Source: a virus
Length of the DNA stretch: 21,702 bases
Strand: one strand, 5' to 3'
Virus record (IMG/VR): IMGVR_UViG_3300006870_000111
Coordinates: 1 to 21,702 of that record
The notes under the pieces were generated by a model. That model searched no databases, had not been told where the DNA came from, and saw only the letters and a list, made by a program, of their open reading frames with translations. Both the position numbers and the translations under genes were made by a program. This document shows, piece after piece, positions 7,357-13,380 of this stretch (position 1 is the first letter of the stretch; each line of letters opens with the position of its first letter).

Positions 7357-7607
7357 GCAAACTGATACAGATCGCTGAGTCACCTATTTCAAGAACAGGC
7401 AACGAAGTTTGGGACAAAACCTTTAACGATTGTTTTTGGCAAAACATGTCGACCGTAGTTTGGAATCATAGTTGCATGTTTGAAGGCGATGTTTGGGTAG
7501 GCAAGGACGAAGAGTGTTCTTGGTGCGGTGGTACTGAAGACACTGAAGGACGCGAAGTTGTCCACCATAGAATAATGGGGACACTGTACGGAAAGCTTTA
7601 TAAATGA
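7353..7607 (+). CDS. Hypothetical protein with one CxxC pair (84 aa)
   Basis: ATGA overlaps on both sides place it in a coupled row. It is rich in Trp (WDKTF, FWQNM, VVWNH, VWVG, SWCGG) and has a single CSWCGG motif at about residues 52-57 plus a His pair (VVHHR), possibly a small metal site. Function unknown. Confidence 0.6.
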   Translation: MSKLIQIAESPISRTGNEVWDKTFNDCFWQNMSTVVWNHSCMFEGDVWVGKDEECSWCGGTEDTEGREVVHHRIMGTLYGKLYK

Positions 7608-7735
7608 GTATAGGAATGCTAGGTCTCCTCGCAATCTTTCTGTGCCCTATGGTATTCGGCGGTATCACCATGTACTACTCGCACAAGTCTATACATAAAG
7701 ACACACTAAAAAGGTGGGGGAAGGATGAAGTTTAA
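7604..7735 (+). CDS. Small single-pass membrane protein (43 aa)
   Basis: Begins MSIGMLGLLAIFLCPMVFGG, a strongly hydrophobic segment (about residues 3-25), followed by a basic tail (HKSIHKDTLKRW). It starts in the stop codon of the previous gene (ATGA) and overlaps the next gene by 11 bases. An anchor or holin-like helper are both possible; nothing decides. Confidence 0.6.
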   Translation: MSIGMLGLLAIFLCPMVFGGITMYYSHKSIHKDTLKRWGKDEV

Positions 7736-8102
7736 GATAGTCTATAGGGAAGAATCTCAATCAATCTTTCCTTGGAAGTCTCATTTTCGTGGTGTTGTAT
7801 TGTGGCCGTATGTGATCATGCGACCAAAGAAATATGCAACAGGATCAGTCGCACAGTCTGAGTTAATGACACGACGTTCACTCGTAAAGTTATATCGACA
7901 CGAGTTGCAACACTGCTATCAGATTAAACGAATGGGTATAATCAAGTTCTATGTACGATATGTCTGGTTGAACTTTCTGAAGGGTTATAAAAATCATCCC
8001 GACGAATTAGAAGCGAGACAGTACGAGAACGAGAAGTTGACTCAACTTGAAGAAAAATGGCTCCATGATGGGGTCATAGATTTGTCAGAGATGGAGGATT
8101 AA
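7725..8102 (+). CDS. HExxH putative zinc metallopeptidase-like protein (125 aa)
   Basis: A zinc-binding HELQH motif (59-63) lies in a helix (LVKLYRHELQHCYQIKRMG), and a PDELEARQYE stretch (92-101) supplies a likely third ligand Glu. This spacing resembles small SprT-like or gluzincin metallopeptidase domains, and short phage proteins of this kind are common. There is no signal peptide, so it is cytosolic or virion-borne. A strong ribosome site (GGGGGAAGG) precedes the ATG, and its stop overlaps the peroxiredoxin start (TAATG). Proteolytic activity is not shown; the protein lacks most of a full peptidase fold. Confidence 0.55.
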   Translation: MKFKIVYREESQSIFPWKSHFRGVVLWPYVIMRPKKYATGSVAQSELMTRRSLVKLYRHELQHCYQIKRMGIIKFYVRYVWLNFLKGYKNHPDELEARQYENEKLTQLEEKWLHDGVIDLSEMED

Positions 8103-8695
8103 TGACAGATAATGATGATCGGTGGATGAAAATCACCGGAGCGAAAGTGGGCGACACGTTGCCCGAAGCAACATTTCAGACACGAGTGCGTGATGAAAGT
8201 ATTGAGGGACCTAACCCATATCGTTGGGAAGAGACTACGATGGCAGACTATACGGCAGGTCGTCGTGTTGTAATCTTCTCACTGCCAGGCGCATTCACGC
8301 CAACATGTTCTACGATGCAGTTACCAACATTCGAAGAGAAGTTTGATCAGTTTGTTGATCTAGGTATTGACGACATCTATTGCATGTCGGTAAACGATTC
8401 TTTCGTGATGAACGCATGGGCGCGAGATCAAGAACTCAAGCGAGTCAAGGTGATTCCAGACGGATCTGGTCACTTCACACGTTCGATGGGAATGCTTGTC
8501 GATAAAGACAATCTAGGGTTCGGACACCGTTCTTGGCGTTATGCGATGGTCGTCACCGATGGTGTGATCGAGGCATTGTTCCGTGAAGCAAGTATCCGAG
8601 ATAATGCGGAAGATGATCCGTATGAGATGACCACCCCTGAAAACATACTTGGGTATTTGCGCAACGCAATCCCACAAGAAGAAGAGGTGGCCTAA
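8102..8695 (+). CDS. Peroxiredoxin, Prx5-like (197 aa)
   Basis: Thioredoxin-fold peroxidase. PGAFTPTCS (62-70) carries the peroxidatic Cys69 with the Pro/Thr residues of the PxxxTxxC signature; SVNDSFVMNAWA (96-107) and GHRSWRYAMVV (141-151), with the conserved Arg146, match the Prx5/AHP subfamily. It reduces hydrogen peroxide or organic peroxides in the cytosol using host thioredoxin, glutaredoxin or glutathione. Cys94 is another cysteine that might resolve, though its position is not the standard one. An N-terminal insert of about 20 residues (28-48) is longer than usual. It starts on the stop of the HExxH gene and ends at a strong terminator. An auxiliary metabolic gene in this phage setting. 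Confidence 0.92.
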   Translation: MTDNDDRWMKITGAKVGDTLPEATFQTRVRDESIEGPNPYRWEETTMADYTAGRRVVIFSLPGAFTPTCSTMQLPTFEEKFDQFVDLGIDDIYCMSVNDSFVMNAWARDQELKRVKVIPDGSGHFTRSMGMLVDKDNLGFGHRSWRYAMVVTDGVIEALFREASIRDNAEDDPYEMTTPENILGYLRNAIPQEEEVA

Positions 8696-8698
8696 TAA

Positions 8699-8986
8699 CT
8701 AAGAAAGGATCTGCTGCACTTCGCAGTAGGTCTTTTTTTTGTCCACGATAATAGCGATCATAGATTCTTCGACGATTCGACGACCGTTATTCTTCACCAC
8801 GACCTTTGAGTCGGGGGAAAGTTTTAGATCACAATTGTGAGATAACTTGACAGTCTCGTGATCTTTTGATATAATATGCACACTATCAGACGATATAAGT
8901 AGTTTATCATCTTTACAGATAGTGACTGAGTTTGCAAGTGCCGCTGGTGTTGCTACCAACAGCAATAAAGTTAGTACTAGTTTCAT
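8699..8986 (-). CDS. Secreted hypothetical protein (95 aa), only minus-strand gene
   Basis: Residues 1-18 form a textbook signal peptide (MKLVLTLLLLVATPAALA), and the ribosome site AGGAG is well placed before the ATG, so the gene looks genuine despite its orientation. The mature part is beta-rich and charged with three cysteines (ICKDD, HNCDL, TYCEV) and no recognised domain; a small periplasmic protein is likely. It converges on the peroxiredoxin gene, sharing its terminator region. A 6-bp hairpin (8999-9015) sits directly upstream of the ribosome site. A + strand promoter sequence lies inside the gene. Confidence 0.7.
   Translation of the reverse strand: MKLVLTLLLLVATPAALANSVTICKDDKLLISSDSVHIISKDHETVKLSHNCDLKLSPDSKVVVKNNGRRIVEESMIAIIVDKKKTYCEVQQILS
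8704..8740 (+). terminator. Strong rho-independent terminator after peroxiredoxin
   Basis: A 10-bp stem (8708-8717 with 8723-8732, two G-U pairs) and 5-base loop, followed by eight T. It begins 13 bases after the peroxiredoxin stop and lies inside the 3' end of the converging minus-strand gene. The A-rich run before the stem may also give weak function on the other strand. Confidence 0.9.
8847..8875 (+). promoter_or_regulatory. Sigma70-type promoter, perfect consensus, antisense to the secreted gene
   Basis: TTGACA (8847-8852), 17-base spacer, TATAAT (8870-8875). It points away from the minus-strand gene toward the tRNA-Asn/tRNA-Leu pair about 210 bases downstream, and could also give antisense RNA over the gene's 5' half. 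Confidence 0.65.
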
Positions 8987-8998
8987 TTGCTTTCTCCT

Positions 8999-9019
8999 GT
9001 CGTCATCACGACGACTTTT
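8999..9019. promoter_or_regulatory. Hairpin next to ribosome site of minus-strand gene
   Basis: GTCGTC / GACGAC with a 5-base loop. On the minus strand it abuts the AGGAG site; on the + strand it is followed by TTTT and might be a weak terminator. Confidence 0.4.
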
Positions 9020-9045
9020 GTTGCCTCACGGCATTAATTGTAATG

Positions 9046-9065
9046 TTACAGTTTTGTTACTGTAA
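9046..9065. promoter_or_regulatory. Perfect inverted repeat TTACAGT-N6-ACTGTAA
   Basis: 7-bp arms with a 6-base centre, between the minus-strand gene and tRNA-Asn, next to a TATATATA stretch. The size and symmetry fit a repressor operator; there is no T run to make it a terminator. Confidence 0.45.
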
Positions 9066-9083
9066 TAGTATATATAAGTTTTT

Positions 9084-9159
9084 TGGCGCGTAGCTCAGTT
9101 GGTAGAGCCGATGACTGTTAATCATCTGGTCGCAGGTTCGAGCCCTGCCGCGCCAGCCA
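9084..9159 (+). tRNA. tRNA-Asn (anticodon GTT)
   Basis: Seven-pair acceptor stem TGGCGCG/CGCGCCA, anticodon stem GATGA/TCATC with loop CTGTTAA, T-arm GCAGG-TTCGAGC-CCTGC, discriminator G and encoded CCA. Confidence 0.95.
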
Positions 9160-9163
9160 CATT

Positions 9164-9248
9164 GCGAGAGTGGTGGAATTGGTAGACACGCTGGTTTTAG
9201 GTACCAGTGCCGCAAGGCGTGAGAGTTCGAGTCTCTCCTTTCGCACCA
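9164..9248 (+). tRNA. tRNA-Leu (anticodon TAG)
   Basis: Class II tRNA with long variable arm, acceptor GCGAGAG/CTTTCGC, anticodon stem CTGGT/ACCAG with loop TTTAGGT, and encoded CCA. Four bases after tRNA-Asn, so probably one transcript. Confidence 0.95.
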
Positions 9249-9297
9249 ATATTATGATCCTGTGAAAAATTTACATAAAAAAGTTTCCAAAAAAGTG

Positions 9298-9326
9298 TTG
9301 ACACATGTCTCTAAAACAAGTATAAT
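9298..9326 (+). promoter_or_regulatory. Sigma70-type promoter, perfect consensus, for restriction-modification pair
   Basis: TTGACA (9298-9303), 17-base spacer, TATAAT (9321-9326), 30 bases before the start at 9357. Confidence 0.85.
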
Positions 9327-9356
9327 TACCCTGTAATTTGATGATAGGAAATTGAT

Positions 9357-10163
9357 ATGTCTTATATAAATGATGGATCTATGGATCGTGAGGGTCGAAA
9401 GTTCGAATGTCAAGTGGAAGACCGTTTGAATACGTGTGTTGAAAGTCAAAAACAATGGCTTGGTCGCGAATTGAAAGAAAATGAAATCGCACAACATGTT
9501 GGCGGTTCAAATGGTCATTCTGATGTAAACATCATCAAACAGGATACTAGAGAGGTCGTCTCCCAGATTTCGGTGAAACGTAAAAAGAAAATCGGAAAAG
9601 GTGATGGCGGTATAACATACAAAAATTTTATGTTTGGTAATCACATTACAGATGATAAATCGTTGAAACAGTCTTTTGAGGATTGTGTTACTTGGGCTAA
9701 GTATGCTCGGGATCGATTCGAAAATGGCACACCTAAATCCAAAATCCAAAATGAACAAAAACAATTATCAAATCATATCCTACGTCAAATTTCCAACAAA
9801 ACACTAAAGGAATTGATTCAATCGACAATCGTAGATCGCGATTCTGATACTGATACCTACTTTGTGTTCGGAAATGAAGATTGGTCTGTAGAAGAATCTA
9901 TCGCGTATTCTAATATTCCTATCGTGCGTGATTGGAACAAAGTTCGTAGAGTAGAATTGAAACTCGGCAAATCGAATACTGCGCAATCATGCAAGGTCAA
10001 CTTCATTATGGAAGACGGCCGTGTTGTGGATTACGGTTTGCGTATTCGTGTCCACACTAACAATGGTATCGGTGCATTAGTAGGTATTTCGAAATCTAAT
10101 AAATCATCATATTGGTGTATGAAGTTTCAGCAAGATACTGTTTATTCTATGTTAACTATGTAA
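9357..10163 (+). CDS. Putative type II restriction endonuclease, PD-(D/E)XK-like (268 aa)
   Basis: No family match is certain, but residues 50-76 hold a nuclease-like core: HSDVNI (54-59, Asp56), a turn, then the strand QISVKRKKK (70-78) giving the D-x(n)-SxK pattern of PD-(D/E)XK enzymes; a helix with Glu17 and Glu21 precedes it, as these folds often show. The C-terminal half (VELKLGKSNTA, then a beta-rich region) may recognise DNA. It lies 11 bases before a DNA methyltransferase under one perfect promoter, the usual layout of a restriction-modification pair. Both genes are clearly AT-richer than their neighbours, which suggests acquisition as a unit. It could instead be a non-cleaving DNA-binding partner. 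Confidence 0.55.
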   Translation: MSYINDGSMDREGRKFECQVEDRLNTCVESQKQWLGRELKENEIAQHVGGSNGHSDVNIIKQDTREVVSQISVKRKKKIGKGDGGITYKNFMFGNHITDDKSLKQSFEDCVTWAKYARDRFENGTPKSKIQNEQKQLSNHILRQISNKTLKELIQSTIVDRDSDTDTYFVFGNEDWSVEESIAYSNIPIVRDWNKVRRVELKLGKSNTAQSCKVNFIMEDGRVVDYGLRIRVHTNNGIGALVGISKSNKSSYWCMKFQQDTVYSMLTM

Positions 10164-10174
10164 TAAGGTTTTGA

Positions 10175-11227
10175 ATGTCTAACTACTATTATGTACTGGA
10201 ACGCGATGCGTCCGATATGTGCAACCTTAAAGTTGCACCTAAACTGATTTACATTGACCCGCCTTTTGGGCTGAACAAAAATTTCAAGATGAAAGAAGAC
10301 AATGGTTCAGAAAAAGGGTTTGGTGATAATTGGGACAGTCAAGAAGATTTTTTGAATTGGTATTCTGACATCATTGAAAAATGTTACATGGTGTTGGACA
10401 AAAATGGGTTTCTGTACTGCCATAACAACTTCATTATGAATGCTTTGGTATTGTCCAAACTGTCTATCAGTTCAAAATTAGATACTAACATATCATGGAG
10501 ACGTTCACATCCTCACAATAATATTAAGAATGGGTGGGGCAACATTGTAGATAGTATTCTAGTTTTTAAAAAGGGATCTCCTAGATTCAATGTACAATAT
10601 TCAGAATTAGATGAGACGTACAAGAACAATAGTTTTGGTAATATTGACGAACGAGGGAATTATTCTCTTGCACCAATTACGGGAGAGAAAAGTAGACCCG
10701 GCCATATGTTTGAATTCGGCGGCTTCAATCCAAAGTTTGGTTGGAGGAAACCGATGAAAGAGATTCAAAAACTAGATGAACAAAATCTTATACACTATGG
10801 TAAAAATAAACCATACAAAAAGATGTATCTCGAAGACTCGAAAGGACCACCGATTCAAAATTTCTGGGACGACATACACTCAGTCACTAGGACCGAAAAA
10901 CAAAAAAGGGAGTACCCAACACAAAAACCGATTGGATTGCTAGAGAGGATTATAGAATCTAGTTCTCAAGTAGGCGATTTGGTATTCGATCCATTTTGTG
11001 GTTCGGGTACTACATTATTAGCAAGCAATAATCTAAGAAGGTCTTGTATTACTTCAGACTTAAACTTAGATGCTCTCGACATTGCTGTAGGGCGTCTTAA
11101 TGCTCAAGGCGCGGCCGTAAATACGGATGTTAAAAACATCTGGGAAGACGATAACAGATCATTTGTAGACAACAAGATTTTGTCCAAACCAAAATCTAAT
11201 CTTGAGGAGTTTATGTATGTCTCCTAA
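10175..11227 (+). CDS. DNA methyltransferase, N4-cytosine/N6-adenine beta class (350 aa)
   Basis: Catalytic motif IV DPPFG (28-32) comes first and the AdoMet-binding motif DPFCGSGTT (272-280) comes last, preceded by YPTQKP (247-252). This is the order of the beta class, which methylates adenine N6 or cytosine N4 in duplex DNA. The middle (about 110-245) is the target-recognition part, so specificity cannot be read from sequence. Close spacing after the putative nuclease and shared AT-rich composition suggest a restriction-modification pair; alternatively it protects phage DNA from host restriction. The final codons contain the ribosome site for the next gene, which overlaps by 11 bases. Confidence 0.93.
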   Translation: MSNYYYVLERDASDMCNLKVAPKLIYIDPPFGLNKNFKMKEDNGSEKGFGDNWDSQEDFLNWYSDIIEKCYMVLDKNGFLYCHNNFIMNALVLSKLSISSKLDTNISWRRSHPHNNIKNGWGNIVDSILVFKKGSPRFNVQYSELDETYKNNSFGNIDERGNYSLAPITGEKSRPGHMFEFGGFNPKFGWRKPMKEIQKLDEQNLIHYGKNKPYKKMYLEDSKGPPIQNFWDDIHSVTRTEKQKREYPTQKPIGLLERIIESSSQVGDLVFDPFCGSGTTLLASNNLRRSCITSDLNLDALDIAVGRLNAQGAAVNTDVKNIWEDDNRSFVDNKILSKPKSNLEEFMYVS

Positions 11228-11519
11228 GACAGGACGTGGCGATCCGATGGTAAGAGCAGACGGTCGCACTAAACCAGATCGCAACTGGTATCCCGAAGAC
11301 TTTGATTGGTACCTGAAGTGGGCTGCATCAATTCTTATTCTTGCTTCTTTGGCAATGCGTTCCGCAGGCCCAGAGTTTCGCATGTATGACTTGACAATCG
11401 GGTTCGCGGGTATTATACTATGGACTTGGGTATCTGTTATCTGGAAAGACCGCGCACTCATCATGTTGAATGCGGTTTCTGGGTTTATGATTGCAACAAC
11501 TATTTTGAGGGAGTGGTAA
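11217..11519 (+). CDS. Multi-pass membrane protein (100 aa)
   Basis: The start at 11217 is chosen because GAGGAG (11204-11209) is correctly spaced. A polar N terminus (MSPKTGRGDPMVRADGRTKPDRNW) is followed by WYLKWAASILILASLAM, then two more hydrophobic stretches (about 58-75 and 80-97): probably three membrane spans. Proteins with this layout recur in marine T4-like phages; function is unknown. An internal sigma70-type promoter lies in its second half. Confidence 0.7.
   Translation: MSPKTGRGDPMVRADGRTKPDRNWYPEDFDWYLKWAASILILASLAMRSAGPEFRMYDLTIGFAGIILWTWVSVIWKDRALIMLNAVSGFMIATTILREW
11391..11419 (+). promoter_or_regulatory. Sigma70-type promoter inside membrane protein gene
   Basis: TTGACA (11391-11396), 17-base spacer, TATACT (11414-11419), 100 bases before the DUF3310-like gene. 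Confidence 0.6.
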
Positions 11520-11863
11520 TGGAAAACGTAAAAGATCTGAGAGCCGAAGGTTATGTTACTGAGGAAGAGATTCCTAAGTTCACACTAGACCTTCCGCCCA
11601 ACTACAAGTTCAACGAAGATAAGTTGATCGCAGAATTTTCGAGTTATATTGACTCTACATATAATCAACACTACGCCAAAGAGAAGTTTCAGGCGACCGA
11701 ATTTATTATTGATGGGGGGCACGGTACAGGATTCTGTATCGGTAATGTTTTAAAATACGCACAGCGTTACGGGAAAAAGGGAACCCGCGACGATGCGCGA
11801 AAAGACTTACTAAAGGTACTTCATTATGCGCTTATTCAATTACACGTTCACGATAGCGATTAG
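11519..11863 (+). CDS. DUF3310-like protein (114 aa)
   Basis: The ATG overlaps the previous stop by one base (TAATG). The second half matches the DUF3310 (SaV-like) pattern: a QHY near the start, then FIIDGGHGTGFCIGNVLKY (residues 61-79), the AQRYGKKGT turn, and a final DLLKVLHYALIQL helix. This small helical family is widespread in phages, often near nucleotide metabolism genes, but its activity is not established. Its end overlaps the lipoprotein gene by 38 bases. Confidence 0.7.
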   Translation: MENVKDLRAEGYVTEEEIPKFTLDLPPNYKFNEDKLIAEFSSYIDSTYNQHYAKEKFQATEFIIDGGHGTGFCIGNVLKYAQRYGKKGTRDDARKDLLKVLHYALIQLHVHDSD

Positions 11864-12206
11864 TCTATTCATCACCGGATGCGCATCGTCCGGTATCACC
11901 AATGCGTACCGTTACGGTGCGGATGATTATAAGTTCCTAGAAAAGGAATACGAGAACCTACATCCAAAGGTTCATTTTGTTTTACTCAAAAACGAAGCCG
12001 AGTATAATTCAGCCAGACGACAGAATCTAGGCGTACAATGGGACACAGTGAGTGCATTCACTCTCTGGATTCCGGAAACCGGCGAGTGCACCGTGTACAT
12101 AAAGGACCCACAGTGGCAGTGGGAACCTGAGTTGATTGGACACGAAGTGGCACACTGTATATGGGGGAGATACCATAGAGGCAAAGAAGGCCTCAGACCA
12201 TATTAG
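11826..12206 (+). CDS. Lipoprotein with HExxH motif (126 aa)
   Basis: Type II signal peptide: basic start MRLFNY, hydrophobic core, and lipobox ITGC at residues 16-19 followed by ASS, so a lipid-anchored periplasmic protein. Near the C terminus IGHEVAHCIWGRYHRG has an HEVAH zinc motif. The middle region (FTLWIPETGECTVYIKDPQWQWEPE) fits the strand preceding such motifs in small metallopeptidases. Likely a membrane-bound zinc protein acting in the periplasm, substrate unknown. The last base of its TAG stop is the first base of the tRNA-Asp gene. Confidence 0.7.
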   Translation: MRLFNYTFTIAISLFITGCASSGITNAYRYGADDYKFLEKEYENLHPKVHFVLLKNEAEYNSARRQNLGVQWDTVSAFTLWIPETGECTVYIKDPQWQWEPELIGHEVAHCIWGRYHRGKEGLRPY

Positions 12207-12282
12207 GAGCGGTAGTTCAGTTGGTTAGAATATCGGCCTGTCACGCCGAGGGTCGCGGGTTCGAGTCCCGTCCGCTCCGCCA
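12206..12282 (+). tRNA. tRNA-Asp (anticodon GTC)
   Basis: Acceptor GGAGCGG/CCGCTCC, anticodon stem TCGGC/GCCGA with loop CTGTCAC, standard T-arm, encoded CCA. The first base overlaps the upstream stop codon. Confidence 0.95.
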
Positions 12283-12298
12283 ACTTTGAGGAAAACTT

Positions 12299-12541
12299 AT
12301 GAGGTTTTTATTAGTTGCACTGTTGACAACAGTGACCAGTTGTAGTACAATGAGTGAACAAATTGATAAAGGACTTTGTCTCAAGTGGGCAACCTTTATT
12401 CAAGAGGAACAAGAATGTGTTGGTGGTCGCGGTGTTGCGCAACAAATTTGCGTCGTGCGATATGTACCAAAAGCAAAGTGTTTAGTCTGGGAATGGCCAG
12501 AAGGAAGACCCGAAAATGGATCCGATACAAGTTTGGAATGA
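12299..12541 (+). CDS. Small lipoprotein (80 aa)
   Basis: MRFLLVALLTTVTSCS is a lipoprotein signal with TVTSC as lipobox (Cys15), following TTGAGGAAA as ribosome site. The mature part has four further cysteines (GLCLKW, QECVGG, QICVVRY, AKCLVW), enough for two disulfides in the periplasm. Not recognised beyond that; a spanin-type lysis role is conceivable but it lacks the Pro-rich or coiled-coil look of Rz1/Rz. Overlaps the next small gene by 26 bases. Confidence 0.65.
   Translation: MRFLLVALLTTVTSCSTMSEQIDKGLCLKWATFIQEEQECVGGRGVAQQICVVRYVPKAKCLVWEWPEGRPENGSDTSLE
12323..12351 (+). promoter_or_regulatory. Possible internal sigma70-type promoter
   Basis: TTGACA (12323-12328), 17-base spacer, TACAAT (12346-12351), inside the lipoprotein signal-peptide codons; it may be fortuitous, or drive the small genes from 12516 and tRNA-Pro. 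Confidence 0.4.
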
Positions 12542-12632
12542 GCTGGGATATATCGATGGTATTATGTTTACCATCTGGTTAGGTATCCTGTACTATGGGA
12601 AATGCTGGATTGACAGCAGATTTAAGGATTGA
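12516..12632 (+). CDS. Tiny membrane protein (38 aa)
   Basis: Frame beginning MDPIQVWNELGYIDG with ribosome site AAGGAAG about 10 bases upstream; residues 15-29 are hydrophobic (GIMFTIWLGILYYG) and the end is basic (SRFKD). It overlaps the lipoprotein gene by 26 bases and ends one base before the next start. Small single-pass protein of unknown role. Confidence 0.55.
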   Translation: MDPIQVWNELGYIDGIMFTIWLGILYYGKCWIDSRFKD

Positions 12633-12633
12633 T

Positions 12634-12831
12634 ATGCGAGGAAAGCATGTAGTCAAGCGCCGACGCGAAGGCGCACTCGATCGTCTTCAGGCGTCAACGT
12701 TCTTTGAGAAGAACGGACGCACTGAACAACAGTGGCAGAAGCGTAAGGACAAGGAGATCGAGAGACTTGAGATCGCACTTGGTCTGAAGCAACCTGCCAA
12801 GAAGAAGCGAGAAGAAATCACTCTCGACTAA
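12634..12831 (+). CDS. Basic helical hypothetical protein (65 aa)
   Basis: The ATG at 12634 is preferred to an upstream in-frame ATG at 12595 because AAGGA (12624-12628) is well spaced and the longer form would read through the 38-aa gene. The protein is dense in Arg/Lys (KHVVKRRREGALDRLQ; KRKDKEIERLEIALGLKQ), with a heptad-like C-terminal helix. It probably binds nucleic acid or a partner protein. No family recognised. Confidence 0.6.
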   Translation: MRGKHVVKRRREGALDRLQASTFFEKNGRTEQQWQKRKDKEIERLEIALGLKQPAKKKREEITLD

Positions 12832-12938
12832 TGAATAGTCCTGAGATGACTCTAAACTCACTCTGGTCGTTACGCCCGTCACCTGAGTATGTGGAAAACT
12901 GCTCTTTTATTATTGCGGAGATTAGCTCAGCTTGGTAG
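12831..12938 (+). CDS. Possible tiny gene running into tRNA-Pro (35 aa)
   Basis: TAATG overlap with the preceding gene opens a 35-codon frame (MNSPEMTLNSLWSLRPSPEY...) whose stop lies in the D-arm of tRNA-Pro. The N-terminal part resembles short phage proteins with an LWSLRP stretch, so this may be a remnant cut off by tRNA insertion, or chance. Low confidence. Confidence 0.25.
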   Translation: MNSPEMTLNSLWSLRPSPEYVENCSFIIAEISSAW

Positions 12939-12992
12939 AGCACTGCATTTGGGATGCAGGGGCCGTTGGTTCGAATCCAGCATCTCCGACCA
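12916..12992 (+). tRNA. tRNA-Pro (anticodon TGG)
   Basis: Acceptor CGGAGAT/ATCTCCG, anticodon stem CTGCA/TGCAG with loop TTTGGGA, standard D- and T-arms and encoded CCA. Confidence 0.95.
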
Positions 12993-13006
12993 GTTGAGGA
13001 AATGTT

Positions 13007-13168
13007 ATGATACATGAGTGGAAGATTTTTTATAAAGGTATGCAAGTAGGTCTAACCTACTCAATGACAGAGTACGGCGCACGAGAACGGTGGTACAATA
13101 ACCAGAGTTCGAGTGCATCTAAATATTCCGGTCTGAACTTCTCAGACATCTTTGCAAAAAGGGTCTGA
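13007..13168 (+). CDS. Small hypothetical protein (53 aa)
   Basis: GAGGAAA precedes the ATG by a good distance, 14 bases after tRNA-Pro. The sequence MIHEWKIFYKGMQVGLTYSM followed by TEYGARERWYNNQSSSAS looks like a compact beta-hairpin plus charged turn, and similar short proteins occur in marine phages. It is followed by a strong terminator at 13212. Function unknown. Confidence 0.65.
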   Translation: MIHEWKIFYKGMQVGLTYSMTEYGARERWYNNQSSSASKYSGLNFSDIFAKRV

Positions 13169-13211
13169 TTCCCCTTTACAAATAACTGAATCAGTGGTGC
13201 CCAGTTGAGGC

Positions 13212-13239
13212 GGGGGAGGAAACTCCCCCTTTTTATTTT
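13212..13239 (+). terminator. Strong rho-independent terminator
   Basis: Perfect 7-bp GC stem GGGGGAG/CTCCCCC with GAAA tetraloop, followed by TTTTTATTTT. It ends transcription of the 11-13 kb cluster, just before tRNA-Ser. Confidence 0.93.
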
Positions 13240-13246
13240 AAAAATA

Positions 13247-13334
13247 GGTGGGCTGGCTGAGTGGTCGAAAGCGGCGGTCTTGAAAACCGTTGAACCGAGA
13301 GGTTCCGTAGGTTCGAATCCTACGCCCACCGCCA
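13247..13334 (+). tRNA. tRNA-Ser (anticodon TGA)
   Basis: Class II tRNA: acceptor GGTGGGC/GCCCACC, anticodon loop CTTGAAA, long variable arm, encoded CCA. It follows a terminator, so it needs read-through or its own promoter. Confidence 0.95.
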
Positions 13335-13341
13335 CAATTTG

Positions 13342-13349
13342 TATAAATA
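13342..13349 (+). promoter_or_regulatory. T4-late-type promoter (TATAAATA)
   Basis: Exact match to the T4 late -10 element read by the gp55 sigma factor, 31 bases before the start at 13381, and with no sigma70 -35 element. Best-placed late element in the window. Confidence 0.75.
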
Positions 13350-13380
13350 AATACATCTATCACCAACAGACTGTATTACA

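Noticed and set aside
7937-7942. TATAAT inside the HExxH gene
   Set aside because: No -35-like hexamer at the right distance.
12818-13045. Minus-strand 75-codon frame containing a CWIRTNGPCIPNAV stretch
   Set aside because: Antisense of tRNA-Pro, again a classic spurious database protein; no ribosome site of its own.
13057-13356. Minus-strand 99-codon frame containing a GVGFEPTEPLGS stretch
   Set aside because: This is the well-known false protein produced by reading the antisense of tRNA-Ser. The true content is a 53-residue + strand gene, a terminator and tRNA-Ser.
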